A DNA stretch of 64,000 nt from Bradyrhizobium sp. 190. Lineage in GTDB: Bacteria > Pseudomonadota > Alphaproteobacteria > Rhizobiales > Xanthobacteraceae. Shown here one piece after another: positions 42,052 to 51,571 of this stretch. A program made the translations under genes and the position numbers. The stretch lies in assembly GCF_023073415.1 (NCBI RefSeq), contig NZ_JADPJL010000047.1:124001-188000 (forward strand). The letters run 5' to 3'. The notes under the pieces were generated by a model that had not been told where the DNA came from, made no database searches, and saw only the letters and a program-made list of their open reading frames with translations. Every line of letters starts with the position of its first letter. Positions within the stretch are counted from its first letter, which is position 1.

Positions 42052-42462
42052 ATGCCCCAGACCATTCACCGCGGCATCAAATCCCTGATCGACGAGGCCA
42101 ATGCCGCGATCGAGACCGTCAGCGCCACTGACGCCATCAAGGCCGCGCAGGACCCCAATGTCGTGATCGTCGATATCAGAGACCCGCGCGAGATCGAACG
42201 CGAGGGCAAGATTCCCGGCGCCTTCTCCTGCACCCGCGGCATGCTTGAATTCTGGATCGATCCGCAAAGCCCCTACGCCAAGCCGATCTTCCAGGAGGAC
42301 AAGAAGTTCATCTTCCACTGCGCCGGCGGCCTGCGCTCGGCGCTCGCGGCCAAGACCGCGCAGGACATGGGCCTGAAGCCGGTCGCCCATATGGGCGGCG
42401 GTTTTGCCGCCTGGCGCGACGCCGGCGGCCCGGTCGAGAAGTGGGAGCCGAAGAAGGGGTAG
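42052..42462 (+). CDS. Rhodanese-like sulfurtransferase
   Basis: A 136-residue single rhodanese domain with the catalytic Cys90 in FHCAGGLRSALAA. VVIVDIRDPREIEREGKIPGAF is the family's first signature and MGGGFAAWRDAGGPVE the last. Single-domain rhodaneses carry persulfide sulfur for many uses. It lies between the VWA protein and 3-mercaptopyruvate sulfurtransferase; the latter is another sulfurtransferase, so the two may act together, though a repeat separates them. Confidence 0.9.
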   Translation: MPQTIHRGIKSLIDEANAAIETVSATDAIKAAQDPNVVIVDIRDPREIEREGKIPGAFSCTRGMLEFWIDPQSPYAKPIFQEDKKFIFHCAGGLRSALAAKTAQDMGLKPVAHMGGGFAAWRDAGGPVEKWEPKKG

Positions 42463-42488
42463 TTCGGAACTGTTGTTCGTTATCTCCG

Positions 42489-42605
42489 TCATGCCCTGGT
42501 AAAAGCGCGAAGCGCGTCTTCGCGCTAGATGTCCCGGGCATCCACGTCTTTGCAGCGACGCACACAAGATAAGACGTGGATGGCCGGGACGAGCCCGGCC
42601 ATGAC
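42489..42605. repeat. Intergenic inverted repeat, CCACGTCTT family, copy 2
   Basis: TCATGCCCTGG, GCGCGAAGCGCGTCTTCGC, ATGTCCCGGGCATCCACGTC, then the inverse TAAGACGTGGATGGCCGGG and GGCCATGACGA. Same modules and order as at 3379-3491. Lies between the two sulfurtransferase genes, 20 nt before the sseA start. Confidence 0.8.
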
Positions 42606-42626
42606 GAATGCTGAAAGGATTTTGAC

Positions 42627-43481
42627 ATGCCCGCCACCACTGATCCGCTCGTTTCCACCGAATGGGTCGCCGCGCACCTGAATGATCCCGCCGTCAAGGT
42701 GATCGACGCCTCGTTCAAGATGCCGGGCGTGCTGCCGCTGCCGAAAGACGATTATCTCGCCTCGCATATCCCGGGCGCGGTGTTCTTCGACGTCGACGCG
42801 GTGTCCGACCATTCCAACCCGCTGCCGCACATGTTTCCTTCCGCCGAACAATTCGGCCGCGACGTCGGCGGGCTCGGGATCGGCAATGACGACACCGTCG
42901 TGCTCTACGATTCCGGCGGCTGGGTCGCCGCACCGCGGGTGTGGTGGATGTTCCTGTCGTTCGGCAAGGACGTGCGCATACTCAATGGCGGCTTGAAGAA
43001 GTGGATCGCCGAGGGCCGCAACGTCGAGAAGGGCGAGGTGGCACTGAGGCCTGCGACGTTCAGGGCGACGTTCGATGCGCGGCGCACGCGTAGCATGCAG
43101 CAGTTGGTTGCTAATCTCGCAAGCCGCGCCGAGCAGGTGATCGACGCGCGCGCCAACGAACGCTATCAGGGCCAGGTGGCCGAGCCACGACCGGGCCTTC
43201 GCTCCGGGCATATCCCCGGCAGTTTCAGTCTGCCCTACAACAATCTGTTCGATGCTGCGACCGGTACGATGAAATCGCTGGACGAATTGCGGGCGGCATT
43301 CTCAGGCGCAGGCGTGAAGCTCGATGCGCCCATCGTGACGAGTTGCGGATCCGGCGTCAGCGCCGCCGTGCTGACGCTTGCGCTCTATCGTCTCGGCGTC
43401 GAGAATCCGGCGCTCTATGACGGCTCGTGGACCGAGTGGGGCGCAGCCGACGGCCCGCCGGTCGCGACCGGCCCGGCCTGA
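42627..43481 (+). CDS. sseA: 3-mercaptopyruvate sulfurtransferase
   Basis: A 284-residue, two-rhodanese-domain protein. The C-terminal domain holds Cys240 in TSCGSGVSAAV; the CGSG(V/T)(S/T)A loop identifies mercaptopyruvate sulfurtransferases as opposed to thiosulfate types (CRxGxx[R/T]). VIDARANERYQGQVAEPRPGLRSGHIPGS is the expected inter-domain region. It transfers sulfur from 3-mercaptopyruvate to thiols or cyanide, linked to cysteine breakdown and hydrogen sulfide or persulfide supply. Downstream, it converges on the Ala/Pro-rich gene after 15 nt. Confidence 0.93.
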   Translation: MPATTDPLVSTEWVAAHLNDPAVKVIDASFKMPGVLPLPKDDYLASHIPGAVFFDVDAVSDHSNPLPHMFPSAEQFGRDVGGLGIGNDDTVVLYDSGGWVAAPRVWWMFLSFGKDVRILNGGLKKWIAEGRNVEKGEVALRPATFRATFDARRTRSMQQLVANLASRAEQVIDARANERYQGQVAEPRPGLRSGHIPGSFSLPYNNLFDAATGTMKSLDELRAAFSGAGVKLDAPIVTSCGSGVSAAVLTLALYRLGVENPALYDGSWTEWGAADGPPVATGPA

Positions 43482-43496
43482 TTCCTGATCCGGAAG

Positions 43497-44321
43497 CTAG
43501 CGCGTCGCGCGTGCGAGGGGGAATTGCGCGAACGGGTTGGCCTGCAGTTGCTGTTGAGCCAGCGCCGCCTCTCGTGCCAGACGCGCCCGCCGTACCGCGA
43601 TCCGCCGCCGTTCCTGCGCCCGCTCCGCGGCCCGTTTTTTGACGGCGCTGTGATCCGGCTTCGCTTCCGTCGTCTTCGCTTCCGTCGTTTTGACTTCCGC
43701 TGCGTTGGCCGCCGCCTTTTCGTCGACGATGACGGCGGGACCGCCGAGCGTTGCAATCTGCGTCGCGGCGAGGTTGCCGTCGAATGAATAGATATCCGTC
43801 GCCGGTGCCGGCGGGGTGGCCGCGGCCGGCTCTGGCGTTTCCGGGATGGCGGCGAGCTTTACTTCCGCAGTGGCCGCGGGCGTTTCGGTTTCGGCCGCGG
43901 GGGCCGGAGCGGCCGGTATCTCCGCGCTTGCCTCCTTCGCCGGGTCTTCCGGCTTTGCCGCTTCGACCTGCATCGGCTCGGCCGGGCTCACGGCTGCCAG
44001 TTTCTCGGGCTCTGCCGCAGCGGCGTCCGGGGTCTGCCCGGCCGGCGCCTGGACATCAGGGGTTGCTTCCGGAAGGGCGGCGACCGGGGCATTCTCCGCC
44101 GGTTTCTCTGCGACCGGCGGATCGATGCGCAGCAGCGCCAGCGTCGGCGGCGGGCCGTCATTCCGGCGGGCAAACATCGGCTCGGCCATCACCCGCCGCG
44201 AGGGAAGGTTGGCAAATTCCTCATGCGCGGCGCGCAACAGGGCGGCGGCGCCAAGCCCAAAAATCAGGACCGACGTCGACAGGACGATCGCGGTGAACAA
44301 GAAACGAAAGCCGGGTAGCAT
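43497..44321 (-). CDS. Membrane-anchored Ala/Pro/Glu-rich protein of unknown function
   Basis: A 274-residue protein with one hydrophobic segment near the N-terminus (about 5-30: FLFTAIVLSTSVLIFGLGAAALL), a long low-complexity stretch rich in Ala, Pro and Glu (about 60-195), then a basic helical end (AVKKRAAERAQERRRIAVRRARLAR). A single-pass protein with an extended region spanning the periplasm, as in TonB-like or envelope-linking proteins, is likely. I chose ATG 44321, where the hydrophobic segment begins the protein; the frame stays open upstream to 44507. No known domain recognised. Confidence 0.65.
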   Translation of the reverse strand: MLPGFRFLFTAIVLSTSVLIFGLGAAALLRAAHEEFANLPSRRVMAEPMFARRNDGPPPTLALLRIDPPVAEKPAENAPVAALPEATPDVQAPAGQTPDAAAAEPEKLAAVSPAEPMQVEAAKPEDPAKEASAEIPAAPAPAAETETPAATAEVKLAAIPETPEPAAATPPAPATDIYSFDGNLAATQIATLGGPAVIVDEKAAANAAEVKTTEAKTTEAKPDHSAVKKRAAERAQERRRIAVRRARLAREAALAQQQLQANPFAQFPLARATR

Positions 44322-44666
44322 GGACTCGAGTTCCACCCCTCCTTGTGTCTGGAGGGTTATTGAAGCCACAAGGGAACGCGGTGACCACTCTGAAGCCGAT
44401 TCGCGTGGGGTGAGCACGGTGCGAATCAGGCCGATTTGAGAGTATCTCAACGCCCGGCGGCTTTTTGTTACAAAATCTGCGGTTTGGAGTCGTCCACCGC
44501 CCAACAAGCGCGATTTTGGGCGTGCTGAGGCATCTTTGCCGCAGCCTGGTTGCGATCACAAATGGCTGGCAGGGGCCGAATTTCGCGGACTTGTCTTGAA
44601 TGTGCCGCTATCTTCCGGCATCTGCCGTTAACCGTCCGGTGGGGCTTGGGGTCTATATAAAAGGCG
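44322..44666. other. Intergenic region between divergent envelope genes
   Basis: About 345 nt between the Ala/Pro-rich gene and the L,D-transpeptidase gene. GGTCTATATAAAAGGCG just before the latter is a possible -10 element followed by its ribosome site. I see no repeat and no other gene. Confidence 0.5.
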
Positions 44667-46040
44667 ATGATGAATAACCGCATTCTGACGATTTGTGCCG
44701 CCATTGCCGCTAGCATGGCTGGAACTTCGCTCGCCCATGCGCAACAGGGCTATCCCGCCCAAGGTCAAGGCTACCAAGGCCAAGCCTATTCGACGGCTCC
44801 AGGACCGTATGTGCAAGGTGGTTATGCGGTTGATGAGCGCCGCCGCCCCGGTGAACCCGATTTCGACGCACTGGACGACGATGACGATGCGCCGAACGGT
44901 CAGAACTCGGCCGCGCTGCCGCCGCCCGGCCCGGTGATGTCGCCCAGTGATCCCCGCTATGGCCGCCCGGCCGCTGCCCCCGTTTATTCAGACCGTGGCG
45001 CTCCGACGCCCACGGGTCCGATCCTTTCTCCCGACGATCCGCGCTATGGCCGCCCAGCCGGTGCTCCGGTTTATTCGGACCGTGGCGCTCCGACGCCGAC
45101 GGGCCCGGTCGTTTCACCCGACGATCCGCGTTATGGCCGCCCAGCCGGTCCGCCGCAGGTGATCTATGCGGACCGCCCGCCCGGTCAGCAGCCGGCCTAT
45201 TCGGATCGCGGCGATAGCCGCATTCCCGGCGCCAGCATTGTCTATCCGAACGACGACCGCACTGGCCTGCGCCCGCCGGGGGCGATCGGCGCTGCACCGG
45301 CGCCCGCGCCTGGTGCTACCGGCGCGCTCCCCCAACCGCAGCAACCCGCCGTCGGCGCCGACGGCAGGCCGGTGCAGCTTGCTGCGCTGCCGCCGGAAGA
45401 GCAGCCGGAAGTGGGTCCTGCGCAGCTTCCGCCGCACCTGCGCCGCCAGGAAGTGGCCTTCGCGACCAAGGAGCCCGCGGGCACCATCGTCGTCGATACC
45501 GCCAACACCCACCTCTATTACGTGCTCGGTGGCGGACGCGCGGTCCGCTACGGCGTCCGCGTCGGCCGCGACGGTTTTACCTGGAACGGCGTGCAGAAGG
45601 TCAGCCGCAAGGCCGAGTGGCCGGATTGGCATCCGCCGACCGAGATGATCGAGCGTCAGCCCTACCTGCCGCGCTTCATGGCCGGCGGCCCCGGCAATCC
45701 GCTCGGCGCGCGCGCCATGTATCTGGGCTCGACCATCTACCGCATCCACGGCACCAACCAGCCCTCGACGATCGGCAAGTTCGTCTCCTCGGGTTGCATC
45801 GGCATGCTGAACGAGGACGTCTCCGACCTGTTCGAGCGCGCCAAGGTTGGCACCCGCGTGGTGGTGATGCCCGGCAGCCCGCCGCCCGCCAACACCGCAA
45901 GCGCGTCGGCCGCCCCGCCGCCCGGTGGCCCCGCCGCCGCAGCGGGCCCTGCACCGTCGTCACAGGCCCAACTGGCGCCGGTTCCCGGCGCGCAGCCGAC
46001 GGTCGTCCCGCCGCTGCCCGCCCCGGTCACGATCCGCTAA
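44667..46040 (+). CDS. L,D-transpeptidase (YkuD domain) with N-terminal tandem repeats
   Basis: A 457-residue protein. A signal peptide (about 1-25, ending AHAQ) precedes a Gln/Gly/Tyr-rich segment, two and a half 29-residue repeats (about 88-160), a Pro-rich region, then the YkuD domain (about 265-400) with catalytic His361 in IHGTN and Cys377 in SSGCIGM, and finally an Ala/Pro-rich tail. The enzymes form 3-3 crosslinks in peptidoglycan or attach proteins to it. The repeats and tails should be extended and are perhaps wall-spanning. A double ATG begins the gene. An intrinsic terminator follows at 46067. Confidence 0.92.
   Translation: MMNNRILTICAAIAASMAGTSLAHAQQGYPAQGQGYQGQAYSTAPGPYVQGGYAVDERRRPGEPDFDALDDDDDAPNGQNSAALPPPGPVMSPSDPRYGRPAAAPVYSDRGAPTPTGPILSPDDPRYGRPAGAPVYSDRGAPTPTGPVVSPDDPRYGRPAGPPQVIYADRPPGQQPAYSDRGDSRIPGASIVYPNDDRTGLRPPGAIGAAPAPAPGATGALPQPQQPAVGADGRPVQLAALPPEEQPEVGPAQLPPHLRRQEVAFATKEPAGTIVVDTANTHLYYVLGGGRAVRYGVRVGRDGFTWNGVQKVSRKAEWPDWHPPTEMIERQPYLPRFMAGGPGNPLGARAMYLGSTIYRIHGTNQPSTIGKFVSSGCIGMLNEDVSDLFERAKVGTRVVVMPGSPPPANTASASAAPPPGGPAAAAGPAPSSQAQLAPVPGAQPTVVPPLPAPVTIR
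44928..45146 (+). repeat. 87-nt coding tandem repeat inside the L,D-transpeptidase gene
   Basis: The unit encodes 29 residues with core SP-x-DPRYGRPA and PVYSDRGAPTPTG. Unit 1 is 44928-45014, unit 2 is 45015-45101, unit 3 begins at 45102 and diverges after RYGRPAG (PPQVIYADRP). Units 1 and 2 differ at few codons, so the array is recent or being homogenised and copy number may vary between strains. Confidence 0.85.
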
Positions 46041-46066
46041 GCGGATCGTTGCGCGAAAAGCGTTTG

Positions 46067-46091
46067 AGGCGCGCCGAGAGCGCGCCTTTTT
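46067..46091 (+). terminator. Rho-independent terminator of the L,D-transpeptidase gene
   Basis: Stem AGGCGCGC / GCGCGCCT (8 bp) with a 5-nt loop, followed by TTTTTG. It starts 26 nt after the stop codon. Confidence 0.8.
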
Positions 46092-46185
46092 GTTGGGTCA
46101 TCAGCCCCGGCCTGAAAGTTCCGCAACTCGCACAGTTTTCCGCCGTCGCCACATTCGCACGCTTGAATTCACATTCGCTCCGACT

Positions 46186-46199
46186 ACCTGCCGGTCGGT
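46186..46199. promoter_or_regulatory. Possible TetR-type operator upstream of the epimerase gene
   Basis: ACCTGCCGGTCGGT is a palindrome with two mismatched pairs (ideal ACCGACCGGTCGGT), a shape common to TetR-family operators. It lies 25 nt before the ATG. No TetR gene is in the window. Confidence 0.35.
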
Positions 46200-46223
46200 C
46201 GCAACGAATGTGAGGATCACGCC

Positions 46224-47189
46224 ATGCGAATTCTTGTTGCGGGTGCCACTGGCGCCATCGGCCTCGAGCTCGTTCCGCAGCTGGTTGCAGCCGGTCATAC
46301 CGTTGTCGGCACGACGCGAACAGCGGCGAAAGCCGAGCTCATCAAGCGGATGGGCGCGGAACCTGCAATCGCCGATGGGCTCGACGCTCCGGCCATTCGC
46401 GCCGCCGTAATCGACACGAAGCCCGACATCGTCATCGATCAGATGACCGATCTGGCTGATGTCACGGATCTCAGGCATTTCGATCGCGCGTTCGCCACCA
46501 CCAACCGGTTGCGCACGCAAGGCACCGATTTCCTGTTGGCGGCCGCCCGCGAGGCCGGCGTGAAGCGCTTCATCGCCCAGAGCTTCTGTGGCTGGACTTC
46601 CGGCCGCGGCGGCGAATCGATCAAGACGGAGGCCGATGCGCTCGATTCCGATCCGCCGGAGGAACTGCGCCGCACGCTGGACGCGATTCAGTATCTCGAG
46701 GACGCCGTCACCAGCTTGGCGAACCCCGAAGGGATCGTCTTGCGATATGGATCGTTCTACGGTCCCAACACCGGGATGCTCTCTCCTGCGATGATCGACC
46801 AGGTGCGCCGCCGCCGCGTGCCGCTGATCGGCGGTGGTGGCGGACAGTGGTCGTTCATCCACGTCGAGGATGCGGCTGCCGCTACCGTTGCCGCCATCGA
46901 GCGCGGCAAGCCCGGCGAGATCTACAACATCGTCGACGACGAACCGGCTGATGTCAGCGAATGGCTGCCCACCCTTGCCACCCTGGTCGGGGCCAGGCCG
47001 CCGATTCGCGTGCCGGCCTGGCTTGGCCGGTTGTTCGCCGGCGAGCACCTGGTTTCGATGATGACCGAGGTGCGGGCAGGCTCCAACGCCAAGGCCAGGC
47101 AGGAGCTCGACTGGCGGCCGGCGCATCCGTCGTGGCGCGAGGGCTTTGCCGAGATCGCGAGCCGGGCCACCACGCAACATGCTGCGTGA
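46224..47189 (+). CDS. NAD(P)-dependent epimerase/dehydratase (extended SDR)
   Basis: A 321-residue atypical short-chain dehydrogenase. GATGAIGLELVPQLVAAGH at 7-25 is the cofactor loop (G-x2-G-x2-G), then RTAAKAELIKRMG, and the later LRYGSFYGPNTGMLSPAMI and SFIHVEDAAAATVAAIERGKPGEIYNIVDDE blocks of nucleotide-sugar epimerase relatives. The YxxxK catalytic motif is not obvious in the usual place, so it may be of the NmrA-like/atypical kind. Substrate unknown. It converges on the next gene with a 6-nt gap. Confidence 0.82.
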   Translation: MRILVAGATGAIGLELVPQLVAAGHTVVGTTRTAAKAELIKRMGAEPAIADGLDAPAIRAAVIDTKPDIVIDQMTDLADVTDLRHFDRAFATTNRLRTQGTDFLLAAAREAGVKRFIAQSFCGWTSGRGGESIKTEADALDSDPPEELRRTLDAIQYLEDAVTSLANPEGIVLRYGSFYGPNTGMLSPAMIDQVRRRRVPLIGGGGGQWSFIHVEDAAAATVAAIERGKPGEIYNIVDDEPADVSEWLPTLATLVGARPPIRVPAWLGRLFAGEHLVSMMTEVRAGSNAKARQELDWRPAHPSWREGFAEIASRATTQHAA

Positions 47190-47195
47190 GCTTGC

Positions 47196-48155
47196 TTAAG
47201 CCAGCCGCTGCTTCGGCTCACCCTTGAACCAGGCGTCGATGCCCTCGACCATCTGCTGGTAGTGGTTTCGAAAGCTGTCCCCGGTGACGTAGCCGAGATG
47301 CGGCGTCAGCACCATGTTGTCGAGCTTGCGGAAGGGGTGGTCGACCGGCAGCGGCTCGACCGAGAACACGTCGACGCCGGCGCCGGCGATCTTCTTTTGC
47401 GTCAGCGCTTCCAACAGCGCGCCTTCATCGACGATCGGCCCGCGCGCGGTGTTGACGAGGTAGGCGGTCGGCTTCATCCGCGCCAGCTCCGCAGCTCCGA
47501 CCAGCCCGCGCGAGCGCTGGCTCAGCACCACATGGATGGTGACGATGTCGGCGGTCGAAAACAGCTCGTCCTTGCTCACATAGCTGACGCCGACTTCCTT
47601 GCACTTCTCCGGCGTGAGGTTCGGGCTCCAGGCGATGACGTTCATGCCGAAGGCCTGCGCCAGCTTCGACACCTTGGTGCCGAGCTTGCCGAGGCCGATC
47701 ACCCCGAGCGTCCGGCCCTCGATCTCCATGCCGACGAATTTCTGCAAAGGCTCGCCGGCATGCATGCGGGCGTTTTCGCGGCCGATATTGCGGGTCAGCT
47801 CCAGGATCAGGCCCATGGTGAGCGGCGCGGTCGGGTCGCGGCCCCATTGGGTGCCGCACAGCGTAACCTTGTGGTCCTTGGCAGCTTCCATGTCGATGGC
47901 GGCATTGCGCATGCCGGAGGTGATCAGGAGCTTCAGGTTGGGCAGGCTTGCAAACATGGTGCGCGGGAACGGGGTGCGTTCGCGCATCGCGCAGATGATC
48001 TCGAAATCCTTCAGCGCGCTGGCCGCCGTTTCGGCGTTCGCAAACGGCTGGTTGAACACGGTGACGTCGACGCGGTCGGAGACTTTGGACCAGTCGGCGA
48101 CCGAGAGCGCCACATTGAGATAGTCGTCGAGGATTGCACAGCGCAGCCGCGTCAT
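47196..48155 (-). CDS. D-2-hydroxyacid dehydrogenase family protein
   Basis: A 319-residue protein with the Rossmann loop GVIGLGKLGTKVSKLAQ, catalytic Arg in NTARGPIVDEGAL, Glu in VFSVEPLP and His in LTPHLGYVT. This is the D-isomer-specific 2-hydroxyacid dehydrogenase set (glyoxylate/hydroxypyruvate reductase, lactate dehydrogenase and similar). Single domain pair without ACT, unlike the serA gene in this window. Substrate unknown. Confidence 0.9.
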   Translation of the reverse strand: MTRLRCAILDDYLNVALSVADWSKVSDRVDVTVFNQPFANAETAASALKDFEIICAMRERTPFPRTMFASLPNLKLLITSGMRNAAIDMEAAKDHKVTLCGTQWGRDPTAPLTMGLILELTRNIGRENARMHAGEPLQKFVGMEIEGRTLGVIGLGKLGTKVSKLAQAFGMNVIAWSPNLTPEKCKEVGVSYVSKDELFSTADIVTIHVVLSQRSRGLVGAAELARMKPTAYLVNTARGPIVDEGALLEALTQKKIAGAGVDVFSVEPLPVDHPFRKLDNMVLTPHLGYVTGDSFRNHYQQMVEGIDAWFKGEPKQRLA

Positions 48156-48281
48156 GAGGATGGTCCGTTGATGGCGAGAATGACGGCGGGATGGCCGTCG
48201 GGGAAGGTCGCCATGGTTGCGCGCAATTAAGGGCTGCGCAAGCGGACTTAAACGAGGGGCTGCCTCAAATAACCGGATAGC

Positions 48282-48476
48282 TCAGTTCGAACCGCCGGGA
48301 TGCTTGGCGCGCCAGGCCGGACCCGGGCCGCGCATATAGTGCTGTTCCGGGCGGTAGGGGTCGAACGCCTTGGCGATGAACTGGCGCAAGAAGGTGCGGA
48401 GCTCTGCCAACGGTTTTGCCAGTCCGGCGCTAGCATGCGCCGGGGAGGAAAGGGATGCCGAACCGATCGTAGCCAT
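48282..48476 (-). CDS. Conserved small protein of unknown function (64 aa)
   Basis: A 64-residue protein whose C-terminal half, FDPYRPEQHYMRGPGPAW and RAKHPGGSN, looks strongly coding and resembles short hypothetical proteins I associate with Bradyrhizobium. The N-terminal half (AELRTFLRQFIAKA) could be helical. The frame remains convincing back to the ATG at 48476. No function can be proposed. Confidence 0.6.
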   Translation of the reverse strand: MATIGSASLSSPAHASAGLAKPLAELRTFLRQFIAKAFDPYRPEQHYMRGPGPAWRAKHPGGSN

Positions 48477-48728
48477 GACGCGGGCCCTTCGTTTTCAGTC
48501 GCGGCGGCTGGCCGCAAAACGCCTTTTTCGGCGCTGAGAACGACTTTTCGCCTGATTTATTAAAAGAAGGTTTCAATTGTCTGGATCTCGGCCCACATGG
48601 TGACCAACCCGTATTCATCCGTGGTGAACGGATGGAAAACGGGGTTCCCGTGGTTGCCCTTTGGTGGCCGCGCCGCTACATCAGCGGCAGCAAATCTCCG
48701 TAAAATCCAACCGTTTCCAGGGATCGCG

Positions 48729-50378
<1,650 letters not shown>

Positions 50379-50949
50379 TTTCAGGCAAAGGCCGATGCGT
50401 TCGGGCCGGGGAAGAAGTCGGCTAACAAGTGTCGTCTCTGCGAACGCAGGGACCCATGCGTGAGCGCCCCGCGCTCATCGCGATACCGCGTGATCTATCG
50501 GTAAAGCGTGGTGGCTGACACTCTGCGTTAATCAACTAGGACTGTGGGCTACTGAAGCGAAGCTATCTCCCCGCCTGCCCTTCACACCGGCCGCGGCGTA
50601 TGGGCCCCTGCGTCCGCAGGGGCGACAGGTTGATAGGTTGTTCTCGCCTTTCCCCACGGTCGTCCCTGCGAACGCAGGGACCCATACCGCGTGATCTATC
50701 GATATGGCAGTATCGCCGATGCCTTCTAACGCAACTGCGTTCGGCGGCTATGGGTTCTGCGTTCGCAGGGACGACCCTGTCGCTAGACTGCCTGAGGGGC
50801 GCGCAACACCGCTATTTTGCCTTGAAGCTGCGGCTAACGTGACGATCCGGTAATATGCGCTGCGGCCAGTTGTCGCTTCACACCGCGGTCAGATTGCGTA
50901 GATATAGGCCTCCTTCCGCAATTCGAATCCCTGCAGCGAGCCTTCCCTG
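50379..50949. repeat. 571-nt intergenic region with three copies of a CTGCGAACGCAGG repeat
   Basis: GTCGTCTCTGCGAACGCAGG-GACCCAT (about 50432), GTCGTCCCTGCGAACGCAGG-GACCCAT (about 50661) in the same direction, and the inverse ATGGGTTCTGCGTTCGCAGG-GACGAC (about 50750). The first two are each followed by ACCGCGTGATCTATCG at different distances. Each copy can fold on TGCGAACGCA. No gene is evident; short frames in it are translations of repeats. Confidence 0.75.
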
Positions 50950-51540
50950 ATGTCCCTTACTCCCGAAACACCCTTGCCGCCCAAAGCTCAGAGGAAGGCA
51001 TTGCGTCCGGTCCCGCTGCTGATCTTCAGCTCCCGCTGGCTGCAACTGCCGCTCTATCTTGGCCTGATCGTCGCGCAGGGCGTCTATGTGGTGCTGTTTC
51101 TGAAGGAGTTGTGGCACCTGTTCGCCCACGCCTTCGATTTCAGCGAGCAGCAGATCATGCTCGCGGTATTGGGCCTGATCGACGTGGTGATGATTTCCAA
51201 CCTGCTGGTGATGGTCATCGTCGGCGGCTACGAGACGTTCGTTTCCCGTCTCAATCTGGAAGGACACCCCGATCAGCCGGAATGGCTCAGCCACGTCAAC
51301 GCCAGCGTGCTCAAGATCAAGCTCGCGATGGCGATCATCGGCATCTCGTCGATCCATCTTTTGCGTACCTTCATCGAGGCCGGTGGATTGGCCTCGGGAA
51401 AGTCCTCCTATACCGAGACCGGCGTGATGTGGCAGACCATCATCCACACGGTTTTCATTCTGTCGGCGATCGGCATTGCCTATGTCGACAAGCTGTCGAA
51501 TAGTTCCTCCGAACAAGCCAAACAGGCTGTCTCGCATTGA
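50950..51540 (+). CDS. UPF0114 / YqhA-family membrane protein
   Basis: A 196-residue protein with about four membrane segments: LQLPLYLGLIVAQGVYVVLFL, IMLAVLGLIDVVMISNLLVMVIV, a third around IKLAMAIIGISSIHLL and a fourth around TIIHTVFILSAIGIAYVDKL. The RWLQLPLYLGL and NLLVMVIVGGYE blocks are the UPF0114 hallmark. Function unknown, likely inner membrane. It is followed by the transglycosylase gene 31 nt later on the same strand. Confidence 0.9.
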   Translation: MSLTPETPLPPKAQRKALRPVPLLIFSSRWLQLPLYLGLIVAQGVYVVLFLKELWHLFAHAFDFSEQQIMLAVLGLIDVVMISNLLVMVIVGGYETFVSRLNLEGHPDQPEWLSHVNASVLKIKLAMAIIGISSIHLLRTFIEAGGLASGKSSYTETGVMWQTIIHTVFILSAIGIAYVDKLSNSSSEQAKQAVSH

Positions 51541-51571
51541 TGGGCAACGCGGCGATCGACAGGATTCCGAT

